Below, piece after piece: positions 1-8,281 of a DNA stretch of 23,689 nucleotides. Under the pieces are notes generated by a model, which saw only the letters and a program-made list of their open reading frames with translations, had not been told where the DNA came from and searched no databases. The stretch lies in the NCBI GenBank assembly GCA_016206365.1, contig JACQRR010000166.1, forward strand, positions 1 to 23,689, read 5' to 3'. Positions within the stretch are counted from its first letter, which is position 1. Each line of letters opens with the position of its first letter. This stretch comes from Candidatus Roizmanbacteria bacterium. GTDB lineage: Bacteria; Patescibacteriota; Microgenomatia; UBA1406; GWC2-37-13. A program made the translations under genes and the position numbers.

Positions 1-43
1 AATATGTATATTTGCTATTTGATTTTTGATCTTTGATATATAT

Positions 44-469
44 TTATGCAGTGGTTTTAGCTTGTTCCATTTTAGTACCATACTTAGAGCGGGAAGTTTT
101 TCTGTCGACAACGCCAGCAGTATCAAACTTTCCTCTCACAATGTGATATTTGACTCCCGGCAGATCTTTTACTCTTCCTCCTCGAACCAAAACAATAGAA
201 TGTTCAGCTAAATTATGTCCGGTTCCTTGAATATAAGCTGTCACCTCCATTTTATTGGAAAGCCTGACTCTGGCTACTTTTCGTAGTGCAGAGTTGGGTT
301 TCTTCGGAGTCATGGTTCTGACTATAGTACATACGCCGCGTTTCATGGGATTGTCAGCGATGACATACTTTCTTTTTAAGGCATTAAAAATCAGTTTTAA
401 TGCGGCTGCGCGAGATTTTTTAATCCTATTTTTCCTCTTTTTTTTGATCAACTGGTTGATGGTAGGCAT
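44..469 (-). CDS. rpsL: Ribosomal protein S12
   Basis: Small-subunit ribosomal protein S12 (141 aa), which sits at the decoding centre. The conserved core is unmistakable: KRGVC, TPKKPNSALRK and RGGRVKDLPGVKYH, including the lysines and the aspartate of the decoding loops, followed by RSKYG near the C-terminus. The start at 469 gives the family N-terminus (MPTINQLIKK). Compared with the usual ~124 residues there are about 13 extra residues between the N-terminal basic tail and KRGVC (around residues 25-40), plus a slightly longer C-terminus. The first 14 codons lie inside the 3' end of rpoC (44-bp overlap), so translation is probably coupled to rpoC; no good Shine-Dalgarno is seen. It is the last gene of an rpoB-rpoC-rpsL unit, and rpsG would be expected just outside the window. 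Confidence 0.97.
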   Translation of the reverse strand: MPTINQLIKKKRKNRIKKSRAAALKLIFNALKRKYVIADNPMKRGVCTIVRTMTPKKPNSALRKVARVRLSNKMEVTAYIQGTGHNLAEHSIVLVRGGRVKDLPGVKYHIVRGKFDTAGVVDRKTSRSKYGTKMEQAKTTA

Positions 470-3400
470 ATTTGCTCAAAAATCTACCGTAATATTTTTC
501 AATTAATTCGGCTGTAACAGGTATTAATCTACCAATTATAACATTTTCTTTTAATCCCAACAAGTAGTCTATTTGGCCTTTTATAGCTGCAGAACTCAAG
601 ACATTTGTCGTTTGTTCAAAAGAAGCGGCCGAAAGCCAAGAATCAGTGTAGATAGCCGCCCGAGTTATACCTAAGATTGAGACTTTCCCAACCGCTGGTT
701 TTCCGCCTTGGGCAAGTATTTTTTTATTTTCTTCTCCAAAGCGGATCCTTGAAACAACCTCATCTTTGATAAATGAAGTGTCCCCTTCGTCTTCTATAAT
801 CACTTTGTCACTCATTTTTCGTATAATAACCTCAAAATGTTTATCGTGAATATTGATACCTTGAGATTCGTAAACTTTTTGAACCTCGTCAAGTAGATAA
901 AATTGAGCTGCTCTAAGTCCCTTAATCGTTAATATATCGTGGACGTCTAAGTATCCCTCAGATAAAGGTGCGCCAATGGTAACGAATTCGCCATCCTTTA
1001 CTTTGAGTTTTTGTGATAAAGGAATAATAAAGTCTTGTTGCCGCTGGGGGGTTTTATCAGTAGAGGTTACCTTTATTGTATAAACTTCTTTTTCAGTGTC
1101 TTCTTGAACAGAAACTTTTCCATCGATTTCAACTATAGGGGAGACAATTTTTGGTGTTCTGGTTTCAAAAAGCTCTTCCACTCTTGGCAGTCCTTGGGTT
1201 ACATCGGAAATGACGATGCCTCCAAAATGTCTCACTCTCATTGTCAGCTGGGTTCCTGGTTCACCGATCGATTGGGCGGCAATAACACCAACAGGAACAC
1301 CAATCCCGACGAGCTTGTTATTTGAGAGATCTGTACCATAGCATTTCTGGCAGACACCGTACTTTGATTGACAATAGAGCGGTGATCTCGTAATAATTTT
1401 TTTGATGCCAGATTTTTCCAAAAGATGTATATTATCTTCATCGATAAGCTCGTCTGCCTTCATAAGAACACGTTTATTTTCAGAATGAAGATCTTTGGCT
1501 AAGAAGCGTCCTTTTAGTCTATCCATAAATTTTTCTCCACGTACGTCTGTAACGCTTATTGTAAGACCATCGCTTACACCGCAGTCTGTTTCTCTTACAA
1601 TCATATCATGGGCGACGTCAACCAATCGACGGGTAAGATAACCAGCATCGGCTGTTTTTAGCGCCGAATCGGTTAGACCTTTTCGAGCGCCGCGTGCAGA
1701 GATCACATATTCAAATATAGATAATCCATCACGATAGTTGGATTTAGTAGGCACTTCTATGATTTTTCCTAAAGGATCCACCACAAGCCCTTTAATGGCG
1801 GATAATTGTTTTAATTGCTCACGAGAGGCCCTCGGTCCCTCTGACTTAATAGCAAGTTTGACTGGATTTTCAGCATCGAGTGCCTTCCAAGTCATATCTG
1901 CAAGCTTTTCAGTTATTTCAATCCAAAGTTTATTCGTATAACGTTTTTTTTCTTCAAGGGTGAGAAGCCCCTGTCGATAGTTTTTTTCTACCTTTTCAAC
2001 CTCTTTTTCGACTTGTTTTAGCATCTCTTCTTTTTCTTCTATGATCTGACAATCAAACACTGAAAAAGAAAGACCCCCAGCAATGGTTGCTCCCCAAAAC
2101 CCAACTTGTTTCAGCTGATCAATAAGGTTTCCCACTTCTTGATTTTCGACTAACTTCATTGCTTTCATAACAATTTGTTTCAATGTGGAGGCTTTGATTT
2201 CTTGGTTGATAAATCGCAGTTTATCTGGAAGGGATTGGTTAAAAATGATACGGCCAACAGAAGTTTTTAAAAATTGATCGTTGATTTTAACAAACAATGG
2301 TTGTCTTAAGGCGACTTTGTCAAATTGATAAGCGATGATGGCATTATCTTCATCGGCAAAAAACTTTAGCTCCTCATCCTTTATGCTTTGGTAGGATGCG
2401 TCAAAAGTTGTAAGATAATAACAACCTAAAGCCATTTCCTTATTGGGAAGAACAATGGGGGTTCCATCGGCTGGTTTCAAAAGATTATGATAGGGAAGCA
2501 TTCTTGTTTTCACTTCTTCGATCGATTTTTTCGCAAGCGGTAGAAATACGCCCATTGCGTCGCCGTCAAAATCTGCATTGTATCCGGCGCACACAGTAGG
2601 ATGAAGTTTTATAGCATACGAATCAGTAAGCACAGGGTAAAAGCCTAAGATCGATAATTTATGAAGAGTAGGCGCACGATTGAGTAAAACCGGATGATCT
2701 TTAGAGATTTCTTCTAAAATGTCATAGACTATTGGCTCTTTTTTTTCTAAGAAATTCTTGGCACTTTTTATGTTTGGGGCAAGGCCTCTGACTATAATCT
2801 CATGAAGAAGAAATGGTTTAAATAGCTCTAGAGCCATCTCTCTAGGAAGACCGCATTGATATAGCTTCAGCTCCGGGCCCACGATAATAGTAGATCTGCC
2901 TGAGTAGTCCACTCGTTTTCCCAAAAGATTTTGTCTGAAACGACCCTGTTTTCCGCGAAGAATATCAGATAAAGATTTTTGGATTTTAGAGGCAGCTCCT
3001 TGAGTTCGAGTTCTTCCTCTTGATTTTTGCAGATCGATCAAGGAATCGACCGCCTCCTGGAGCATCCTCTTTTCGTTTCGAAGGATTATCTCTGGTGCTC
3101 CTAAGTCTATTAGTTGTTTGAGGCGATTATTTCTGTTGATAACCCTTCGATAAAAATCGTTCAGATCTGATGTGGCAAATTTCCCACCCGGCAGTTGAAC
3201 AACAGGTCTAAGATCGGGTGGAATAACCGGTAAGACTGTTAAAATCATCCATTTGGGTGAAATACGAGCTTTGATAAAAGACTCGAGGGATCTGACTTTT
3301 TTAAGAAGTTTATTTCTTCTTTCTCCCTTTACTTCATTTAGTTCCTTTAGAGCATCTTCATATTTCTTGTTTATATCAAAGACTGATAAAATTTCATAGA

Positions 3401-4211
3401 TCACCTCTGACCCCATGCCTGTCTCGAGAAATTGTTCGGCCTTTTTATCCTTAAGATAAAGAAAATCGTCTTCTTCGATGGTATCTAGAGACTCTAGTGT
3501 TTTGATTACCTTCAAAAGTCGATCAAAAAAGGAGACTTTTTGACTTTTTTGTTCAATAAACTTATCTGATAGTAATTTAAGCTGTTCTCGCAGTTTAAAC
3601 TCGATTTCTTGTTCGGCAATCTCCCTTTGTTCTCTATGAGCAATTTTTTTCAGGAGCTCCTCCTTTTGCTTATTAAAATCGCTCTCGACTTTTTCCTGAT
3701 TTTCATGGTGTTCTTTTTCAAGGTTATCTAGCTCTTTTTTCTTCTCATCTTCTATAATCTTGAGAGACTGTTTCTGTTTTTCTTTATCGACTTTTTTTAT
3801 GAGATAAAGAGCATAATAGATGATACGTTCCAACGATTGGGGAGGAATGTCAAGAATGGTGCTAAGTACCGAAGATGGTCCTTTAAAATACCAAATATGG
3901 GCAATGGGAGAAGCAAGTTTTATATGACCCATTCGTTCCCGGCGGACAGCAGAGGTGGTAATTTCCACACCGCAACGATCGCAAACGATTCCTTTATATC
4001 TGATTCTTTTATATTTGCCGCAGTAACACTCATAATCTTTTGTAGGTCCGAAGATTCTTTCATCAAAAAGGCCGTCCTTTTCTGCTCTGAAGGTCCGGTA
4101 GTTAATTGTTTCTGGTTTGATTATCTCGCCATGAGACCAACTCAATATTGCCTCGGGAGAGGCGAGGCTGATACGGAGACCGGAAAAATCGATGAGTTCG
4201 TGGTTATCCAT
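426..4211 (-). CDS. rpoC: RNA polymerase beta' subunit
   Basis: Beta' subunit of RNA polymerase, about 1261 aa. Visible in order: N-terminal zinc ribbon with C62, C64, C77 and C80; a long charged, probably coiled-coil insertion at about residues 139-225 in the clamp region; the catalytic NADFDGD with D547, D549 and D551 that bind the active-site magnesium; a second zinc site (CGVSDG, then CQSKYGVCQKC); and the trigger-loop region RHFGGIV. The frame is open to 4250, but those extra 13 codons read into the REP-like repeat at 4222-4310. The ATG at 4211 (MDNHELIDF) matches the family N-terminus, so it is chosen. No Shine-Dalgarno is seen before it. The stop lies inside rpsL. It is separated from rpoB by a 125-bp spacer holding a hairpin and a repeat. 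Confidence 0.97.
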   Translation of the reverse strand: MDNHELIDFSGLRISLASPEAILSWSHGEIIKPETINYRTFRAEKDGLFDERIFGPTKDYECYCGKYKRIRYKGIVCDRCGVEITTSAVRRERMGHIKLASPIAHIWYFKGPSSVLSTILDIPPQSLERIIYYALYLIKKVDKEKQKQSLKIIEDEKKKELDNLEKEHHENQEKVESDFNKQKEELLKKIAHREQREIAEQEIEFKLREQLKLLSDKFIEQKSQKVSFFDRLLKVIKTLESLDTIEEDDFLYLKDKKAEQFLETGMGSEVIYEILSVFDINKKYEDALKELNEVKGERRNKLLKKVRSLESFIKARISPKWMILTVLPVIPPDLRPVVQLPGGKFATSDLNDFYRRVINRNNRLKQLIDLGAPEIILRNEKRMLQEAVDSLIDLQKSRGRTRTQGAASKIQKSLSDILRGKQGRFRQNLLGKRVDYSGRSTIIVGPELKLYQCGLPREMALELFKPFLLHEIIVRGLAPNIKSAKNFLEKKEPIVYDILEEISKDHPVLLNRAPTLHKLSILGFYPVLTDSYAIKLHPTVCAGYNADFDGDAMGVFLPLAKKSIEEVKTRMLPYHNLLKPADGTPIVLPNKEMALGCYYLTTFDASYQSIKDEELKFFADEDNAIIAYQFDKVALRQPLFVKINDQFLKTSVGRIIFNQSLPDKLRFINQEIKASTLKQIVMKAMKLVENQEVGNLIDQLKQVGFWGATIAGGLSFSVFDCQIIEEKEEMLKQVEKEVEKVEKNYRQGLLTLEEKKRYTNKLWIEITEKLADMTWKALDAENPVKLAIKSEGPRASREQLKQLSAIKGLVVDPLGKIIEVPTKSNYRDGLSIFEYVISARGARKGLTDSALKTADAGYLTRRLVDVAHDMIVRETDCGVSDGLTISVTDVRGEKFMDRLKGRFLAKDLHSENKRVLMKADELIDEDNIHLLEKSGIKKIITRSPLYCQSKYGVCQKCYGTDLSNNKLVGIGVPVGVIAAQSIGEPGTQLTMRVRHFGGIVISDVTQGLPRVEELFETRTPKIVSPIVEIDGKVSVQEDTEKEVYTIKVTSTDKTPQRQQDFIIPLSQKLKVKDGEFVTIGAPLSEGYLDVHDILTIKGLRAAQFYLLDEVQKVYESQGINIHDKHFEVIIRKMSDKVIIEDEGDTSFIKDEVVSRIRFGEENKKILAQGGKPAVGKVSILGITRAAIYTDSWLSAASFEQTTNVLSSAAIKGQIDYLLGLKENVIIGRLIPVTAELIEKYYGRFLSKYAYHQPVDQKKEEK

Positions 4212-4221
4212 AATATCAAAC

Positions 4222-4310
4222 GTCATTCCGAGCGTAGCGAGGAATCCCATTACAAACTTAAATTAATTAGTATGGGGATCCTTCGACTCACTACGTTCGC
4301 TCAGGATGAC
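4222..4310. repeat. REP-like intergenic palindrome (copy 1)
   Basis: An inverted pair of the unit GTCATTCCGAGCGTAGCGAG / CGCTCAGGATGAC, with GGAATCCCAT facing ATGGGGATCC inside. It belongs to the same family as the elements at 7663-7715 (degenerate), 20599-20704 and 23324-23429. This copy is inserted in the rpoB-rpoC spacer, directly upstream of the rpoC start. Confidence 0.75.
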
Positions 4311-4338
4311 TCCGATTGAAATTTGTAATATCGGAGTC
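4308..4338 (-). other. Hairpin at the rpoB stop codon
   Basis: Perfect 9-bp inverted repeat GACTCCGAT / ATCGGAGTC with a 13-nt loop; its 5' arm in the mRNA overlaps the rpoB stop codon. No U-run follows, so it is more likely a processing or stability hairpin than a terminator. It directly abuts the REP-like repeat. Confidence 0.5.
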
Positions 4339-7300
4339 ATTTTATATAGTCTATTGCTAACCCCAACGCGTTCAACTCTTTCATTAACACATGAAATGAT
4401 TCTGGTACGCTGGATTGGGGTATATCAACTTTCTTAATGATTGACTCGAAAGCCTTAGTTCTGCCTCTTACGTCGTCGCTTTTGATGGTGAGCATTTCTT
4501 GGAGTGTGTAGGGGACACGATGAGTTTCAAGAGCCCATACTTCCATCTCACCAAATCGTTGACCACCCATCTGCGATTTACCGCCAAGCGGTTGTTGGGT
4601 AACCAACGAATAAGGACCTACGGATCTAGCATGAAATTTATCTTCAACCATATGAATAAGTTTCATGATGTAACCGATGCCAACAAATACTTTTTTATCA
4701 TAGGGTTGTCCAGTTTGGCCATCATATAGAGTTACTTTTCCGTCTGTGGGCAATCCAAGTTTTTTAAGTTCTGAGGTAATAAATTGCTCTTTAATTTTTT
4801 CAAAAACCGGCACCGAGATAGTGGTATGTTTATTTTTAGCTATAAGACCAAGAAGAGTTTCAAATAGTTGCCCTAGATTCATGCGTGATAAGATCGATAA
4901 AGGAGAAAGTATGACATCAACTGGAGTTCCGTCCTCTAAGTAAGGCATATCCCATTCGGGTAAAATTTTTGAGATGACTCCCTTGTTGCCATGCCGACCG
5001 GCAAGCTTATCACCAACAGAGATCTTGCGAAGCTGAGCTGTATTGATAATAATTCTTTTTAATACACTTGGTTCTAACTCGTTTGGATCTTTTTTAGAAT
5101 CAATTATTTCCAAATTAACTACAGTTCCTCGTTTGCCGTATGGTATACGAAGAGAGGTGTCTTTTACATCCTTGGCTTTTTCTCCAAATATGGCTCGCAA
5201 AAGCCTTTCTTCAGCAGTAAGCTCTTTTTCGCCTTTTGGCGCAACTTTTCCCACTAAGATGTCGCCACCCGAAACGTCGGTTCCTACGATAACCAAGCCG
5301 TCTTTGTCTAAATTCTGCAGGATCTCTTCTCGAACATTTGGAATATCTCTTGTTAATTCTTCTGGCCCCAATTTAGTATCAACCAAATCGGCGGTAAATT
5401 CCTCGGAAGTTATAGAAGTTAATATGTCTTCTTTTATCAGTCTTTCCGAGATGACAAAACCGTCCTCATAACCCAAGCCATTGAGTGAGGTGTATGCTAC
5501 AACCAAATTTTGCCCTAAGGCAAGCTCGCCGTTGTCAGTTGATGGCCCGTCTACAATTATTTGCCTTTTTTTCACTTTCTGCCCTGGTTCAACTTTTGGT
5601 TTTTGATCGAAAACCACATCTTTGTTTGTTTTTTCAAACCTGTTCAATATGTAGGTATATTCTTTACCTGATTTACCTTTGATCACAATTTTTTTTGCGT
5701 CAACATAACTTATTACCCCATCTTCCGAAGCTGTGATCGTCCGATTAAGAGCGGAGCTAATCTTTCTTTCTAAACCAGTACCAACGATAGGAGCTTGGGG
5801 TTTAACCAGAGGAACTGCCTGACACTGCATGTGTGTTCCCATAAGCGCTCGACTCGCGTCGTCGTTCTGTAAAAAAGGAATGAGAGCTGCTGAAGCCCCG
5901 ACTACTTGTCGTGGAGAGACATCGATCAAGTCCAGCTTATCAGCTGTAACTTCAACAATTTCTCCTCCTTGTCGACAAACAACATGTTCATCAATTACAT
6001 AATTATTTTTGTCAATATTAATATTATTTGATGTTATAAAATATTGTTCCTCGTCGTCTGCCTGCAGATATACAATCTCATCCGATAATTTTACTTTTAC
6101 TTTATCTCCTCGTTTTTCTTTGACTAGTTTTCTATACGGTGTCTCAAGAAAACCATATTTATTCACCCGCGCATATAAAGCCATATAGGTAACAACCCCA
6201 ATATTTGGTCCCTCTGGAGAGCGGATAGGACAGATTCTCCCGTACTGAGAAGAAGAGATGTCTCGGATAGAAAAGGAAGCTCTTTCTTTTTCAATTCCTC
6301 CCGGACCTCCTACGGTAATTCTTCTTAAATTATCTAGTTCAGATAGAGGATTGGTTTGATCTACTATCGTAGAAAGCTGACTTGTTCGGAAGAATGAATT
6401 GATGGCAACTATAAGGGGTTTGGAGTTAACTATTTGAGACGGAGCAACATGAGATTCGCTTGTAACTAAACTCATTCTCTCTTTAATCTCTCTCTCGACT
6501 CGAACCATGCCTACGCGTATTCCATACATGCTTACGAGTTCTCCAACTGTTCGGAGGCGTCGGCTACCAAGATGGTCAATGTCGTCAAAAGTACCAATGT
6601 CTTTAGTTAAATTTATTAAATATTTGATTGTTTCGATTATATCCTTTTTGCTTAAAAGATGGTTTTCCTTTTTGATTTCAACAGCGATATTTAATTTTTT
6701 GTTTATTTTGTATCTCCCAACATTAGCCAAAGAGTAACGGCGATGGTTGAAGAATAGATTTTGCAGTGTCTCATAGGCGTTGTCCAAAATCAAAGGTTCG
6801 CCCGGCCTTACTTTGCGATAGATTTCCAAAACTGCTGTATCTTTGTCTTTTGTTTGATCTTTTTTTAAAGTTGGCGCAAGATATTTTTCAATCAGTTCCT
6901 TATCAAGATCCTGAAAATAGGAGATAATTTGTGTATTATTTTCTCCTTCAAATGCTCTTAAAAGGACGGTTGCCAAAAACTTTCTTTTTTTATTAACTTT
7001 CATTTCAATTAGATTATTTTTATTAAGTGTAATATCAAGCCAAGCGCCAATATACGGTCGAATCTCTGAATTATATAGGGTTAGTCCGGTTGTTTTATCA
7101 ATTTCTGCCGTAAAGTACACGCCAGGGGATCTCACGACTTGATTGATAATAGCTCTCTCAATTCCGTTTATGATAAAACTACCACGGCTTGTCATTTTTG
7201 GTAAATTGAAGAAATATACTTCTTGTGGGCGCTCGGTTCCTGTTTTTTTGTTAACGAGCCTTAATTTAAGATAGACCGGGGTATCGTAGGTTAATTTCTT

Positions 7301-7552
7301 TTGAAGACAAAGTTCTAGAGGATAACGGTGTTCTCCAAAAAAAACATCTTCAAAAAATAGGACAAACTTTTTTCCAGTGTAGTCCTCTATAGGAAAGAAT
7401 TCGTTAAGGATTTCTTTTAACTCTAGATTGATGAATTTTTCCCACGAGTGTTTTTGGATCTCGATAAGATTAAAGTTTTCAAGTTCTTTATCTTCTTGAC
7501 CAAGAACTATTTTTTTTTGCGAAGAAGAACTAGATGAATTATTTTGAGCCAT
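4337..7552 (-). CDS. rpoB: RNA polymerase beta subunit
   Basis: Beta subunit of RNA polymerase, 1071 aa. Landmarks: the RIF-pocket region SQLSTIVDQTNPLSELDN then RRITVGGPGG (residues 391-419), GRICPIRSPEGPNIG (439-452), GDKLAGRHGNKGVISKILP with the catalytic-site lysines, and the C-terminal GGQRFGEMEVWALETH. The N-terminus is serine-rich (a run of S around residues 6-11) and lacks family similarity until about residue 18. The gene is shorter than the E. coli protein (1342 aa), which carries lineage-specific insertions. The ATG at 7552 follows a 70-nt leader with a terminator-like hairpin and only a weak ribosome-binding site. Several rifampicin-contact positions differ from E. coli (see findings). 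First gene of the rpoB-rpoC-rpsL operon. Confidence 0.97.
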   Translation of the reverse strand: MAQNNSSSSSSQKKIVLGQEDKELENFNLIEIQKHSWEKFINLELKEILNEFFPIEDYTGKKFVLFFEDVFFGEHRYPLELCLQKKLTYDTPVYLKLRLVNKKTGTERPQEVYFFNLPKMTSRGSFIINGIERAIINQVVRSPGVYFTAEIDKTTGLTLYNSEIRPYIGAWLDITLNKNNLIEMKVNKKRKFLATVLLRAFEGENNTQIISYFQDLDKELIEKYLAPTLKKDQTKDKDTAVLEIYRKVRPGEPLILDNAYETLQNLFFNHRRYSLANVGRYKINKKLNIAVEIKKENHLLSKKDIIETIKYLINLTKDIGTFDDIDHLGSRRLRTVGELVSMYGIRVGMVRVEREIKERMSLVTSESHVAPSQIVNSKPLIVAINSFFRTSQLSTIVDQTNPLSELDNLRRITVGGPGGIEKERASFSIRDISSSQYGRICPIRSPEGPNIGVVTYMALYARVNKYGFLETPYRKLVKEKRGDKVKVKLSDEIVYLQADDEEQYFITSNNINIDKNNYVIDEHVVCRQGGEIVEVTADKLDLIDVSPRQVVGASAALIPFLQNDDASRALMGTHMQCQAVPLVKPQAPIVGTGLERKISSALNRTITASEDGVISYVDAKKIVIKGKSGKEYTYILNRFEKTNKDVVFDQKPKVEPGQKVKKRQIIVDGPSTDNGELALGQNLVVAYTSLNGLGYEDGFVISERLIKEDILTSITSEEFTADLVDTKLGPEELTRDIPNVREEILQNLDKDGLVIVGTDVSGGDILVGKVAPKGEKELTAEERLLRAIFGEKAKDVKDTSLRIPYGKRGTVVNLEIIDSKKDPNELEPSVLKRIIINTAQLRKISVGDKLAGRHGNKGVISKILPEWDMPYLEDGTPVDVILSPLSILSRMNLGQLFETLLGLIAKNKHTTISVPVFEKIKEQFITSELKKLGLPTDGKVTLYDGQTGQPYDKKVFVGIGYIMKLIHMVEDKFHARSVGPYSLVTQQPLGGKSQMGGQRFGEMEVWALETHRVPYTLQEMLTIKSDDVRGRTKAFESIIKKVDIPQSSVPESFHVLMKELNALGLAIDYIK

Positions 7553-7585
7553 CTCTTGGGGAAAGTTTAATTTTTTTATAACAAT

Positions 7586-7609
7586 AAAAAACCCTTATTT
7601 TAAAAGGGT
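7586..7609 (-). terminator. Terminator-like hairpin in the rpoB leader
   Basis: On the minus strand ACCCTT, a 7-nt loop, AAGGGT, then a run of U (six T). It lies between the rpoB promoter and the rpoB start, within the predicted leader, so it could act as an attenuator or as a leader-stabilising hairpin. The stem is only 6 bp. Confidence 0.5.
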
Positions 7610-7627
7610 ATCGAAAAAAGATACTAA

Positions 7628-7656
7628 ACTATACACGAGATAGATAGAATTGTCAA
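7628..7656 (-). promoter_or_regulatory. Sigma70-type promoter of rpoB-rpoC-rpsL
   Basis: On the minus strand TTGACA (7656-7651), 17-nt spacer, TATAGT (7633-7628). This is a full-consensus -35 and a 5/6 -10 at the ideal spacing. The predicted start is near 7622, giving a leader of about 70 nt. Confidence 0.8.
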
Positions 7657-7662
7657 GCGAAT

Positions 7663-7715
7663 TTAATCCTTCGATTTCACTCAGGATTAACCCTGAGCTG
7701 TGTCGAACGGGTTAA
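7663..7715. repeat. Degenerate REP-like double hairpin
   Basis: Two abutting hairpins: TTAATCC/GGATTAA (7663-7690) and TTAACCC/GGGTTAA (7687-7715). The loops carry the CTTCGATTTCACTCAGG and CCTGAGCTGTGTCGAAC variants of the REP-like unit seen elsewhere in the window. It sits at the end of the YtxH-like gene and just upstream of the rpoB promoter, so it may also end upstream transcription. Confidence 0.55.
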
Positions 7716-7993
7716 TTTCTCAGAGCTTTCATTTTATCAAGAAGGGTGCCCAAGATGGGTTTATTTTGTTTTGCCTCAGGAAGCTTTTGCGCATTGTCTA
7801 AGATCGTTTCTTCAATCTCTTCGGCTATAGTGAGTGCATTTTCTTCTAAGTTTTCTGATAATTCCAATAATTTTTTTAAGGTTTGTCGACCTTTTTTTGT
7901 TCCCAATAAGAATGCAACTGCTGTTGCAGCGATTGCTCCAAAGGCAAATCCTAACCAAAGATTCGAGCTTTTGTTATCATTTTGACCTGGCAT
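7712..7993 (-). CDS. YtxH-like membrane-anchored protein
   Basis: About 93 aa. Residues ~12-32 form a glycine/alanine-rich membrane helix (LWLGFAFGAIAATAVAFLLG) followed directly by TKKGRQTLKKLLE and an acidic helix, the layout of the YtxH family (small stress-associated envelope proteins of uncertain role). Two ATGs are possible, 8005 and 7993; the second gives the YtxH-like N-terminus MPGQNDNKSSN and is preferred. It overlaps the end of the upstream DUF948-like gene by 17 bp, so the two are co-translated. DUF948 and YtxH proteins often occur together, which supports both calls. No enzymatic function is expected. Confidence 0.75.
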   Translation of the reverse strand: MPGQNDNKSSNLWLGFAFGAIAATAVAFLLGTKKGRQTLKKLLELSENLEENALTIAEEIEETILDNAQKLPEAKQNKPILGTLLDKMKALRN

Positions 7994-8240
7994 TTTTTTT
8001 AGCATGAAAATGATCGATTACTTTAAATATTGTCTTCAAACCTGAGACGAAACCGGTCAGCTCAGAAAAACTATGCTCTACAGACATTCCGACTTTTTCA
8101 AAATTTTCTATAATTCCGTTGACTTTTTTGAGCGTTTTCCTCAGTTCTTTTAAGACAAATATAAGCTGTATTCCAACAACAACCAATAGAACAGTTGTTA
8201 CGATAAGAACAACGCTTAAAAGAAGTTGCGTGCTATCCAT
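7977..8240 (-). CDS. DUF948-like small membrane protein
   Basis: 87 aa. One N-terminal transmembrane helix (residues ~5-30, rich in V/L/I), then an amphipathic helical stretch (KELRKTLKKVNGIIENFEKV) resembling the DUF948 family, and a basic tail (HFHAKKNARSK). Function unknown; these proteins are thought to be membrane-tethered helical scaffolds. It overlaps the downstream YtxH-like gene. Its ATG at 8240 lies exactly 6 nt after a -10-like hexamer, so the transcript may be leaderless; there is no Shine-Dalgarno. Confidence 0.7.
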   Translation of the reverse strand: MDSTQLLLSVVLIVTTVLLVVVGIQLIFVLKELRKTLKKVNGIIENFEKVGMSVEHSFSELTGFVSGLKTIFKVIDHFHAKKNARSK

Positions 8241-8246
8241 ATTTAT

Positions 8247-8275
8247 ATTGTGGAAAAAAATTGAGTAAAAGTCAA
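8247..8275 (-). promoter_or_regulatory. Probable promoter of the DUF948-YtxH pair
   Basis: TTGACT (8275-8270), 17-nt spacer, CACAAT (8252-8247), then 6 nt to the ATG at 8240. Good -35, weak -10, ideal spacing; the predicted start coincides with the ATG. Confidence 0.5.
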
Positions 8276-8281
8276 ACTAAT

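Noticed and set aside
4212..4250. N-terminal extension of RpoC
   Set aside because: The extra 13 codons are translated from the REP-like repeat, and the family N-terminus begins at ATG 4211.
3837..4319. Plus-strand open frame opposite rpoC and the spacer
   Set aside because: A shadow of rpoC codons and the repeat; no protein family features and no ribosome-binding site.
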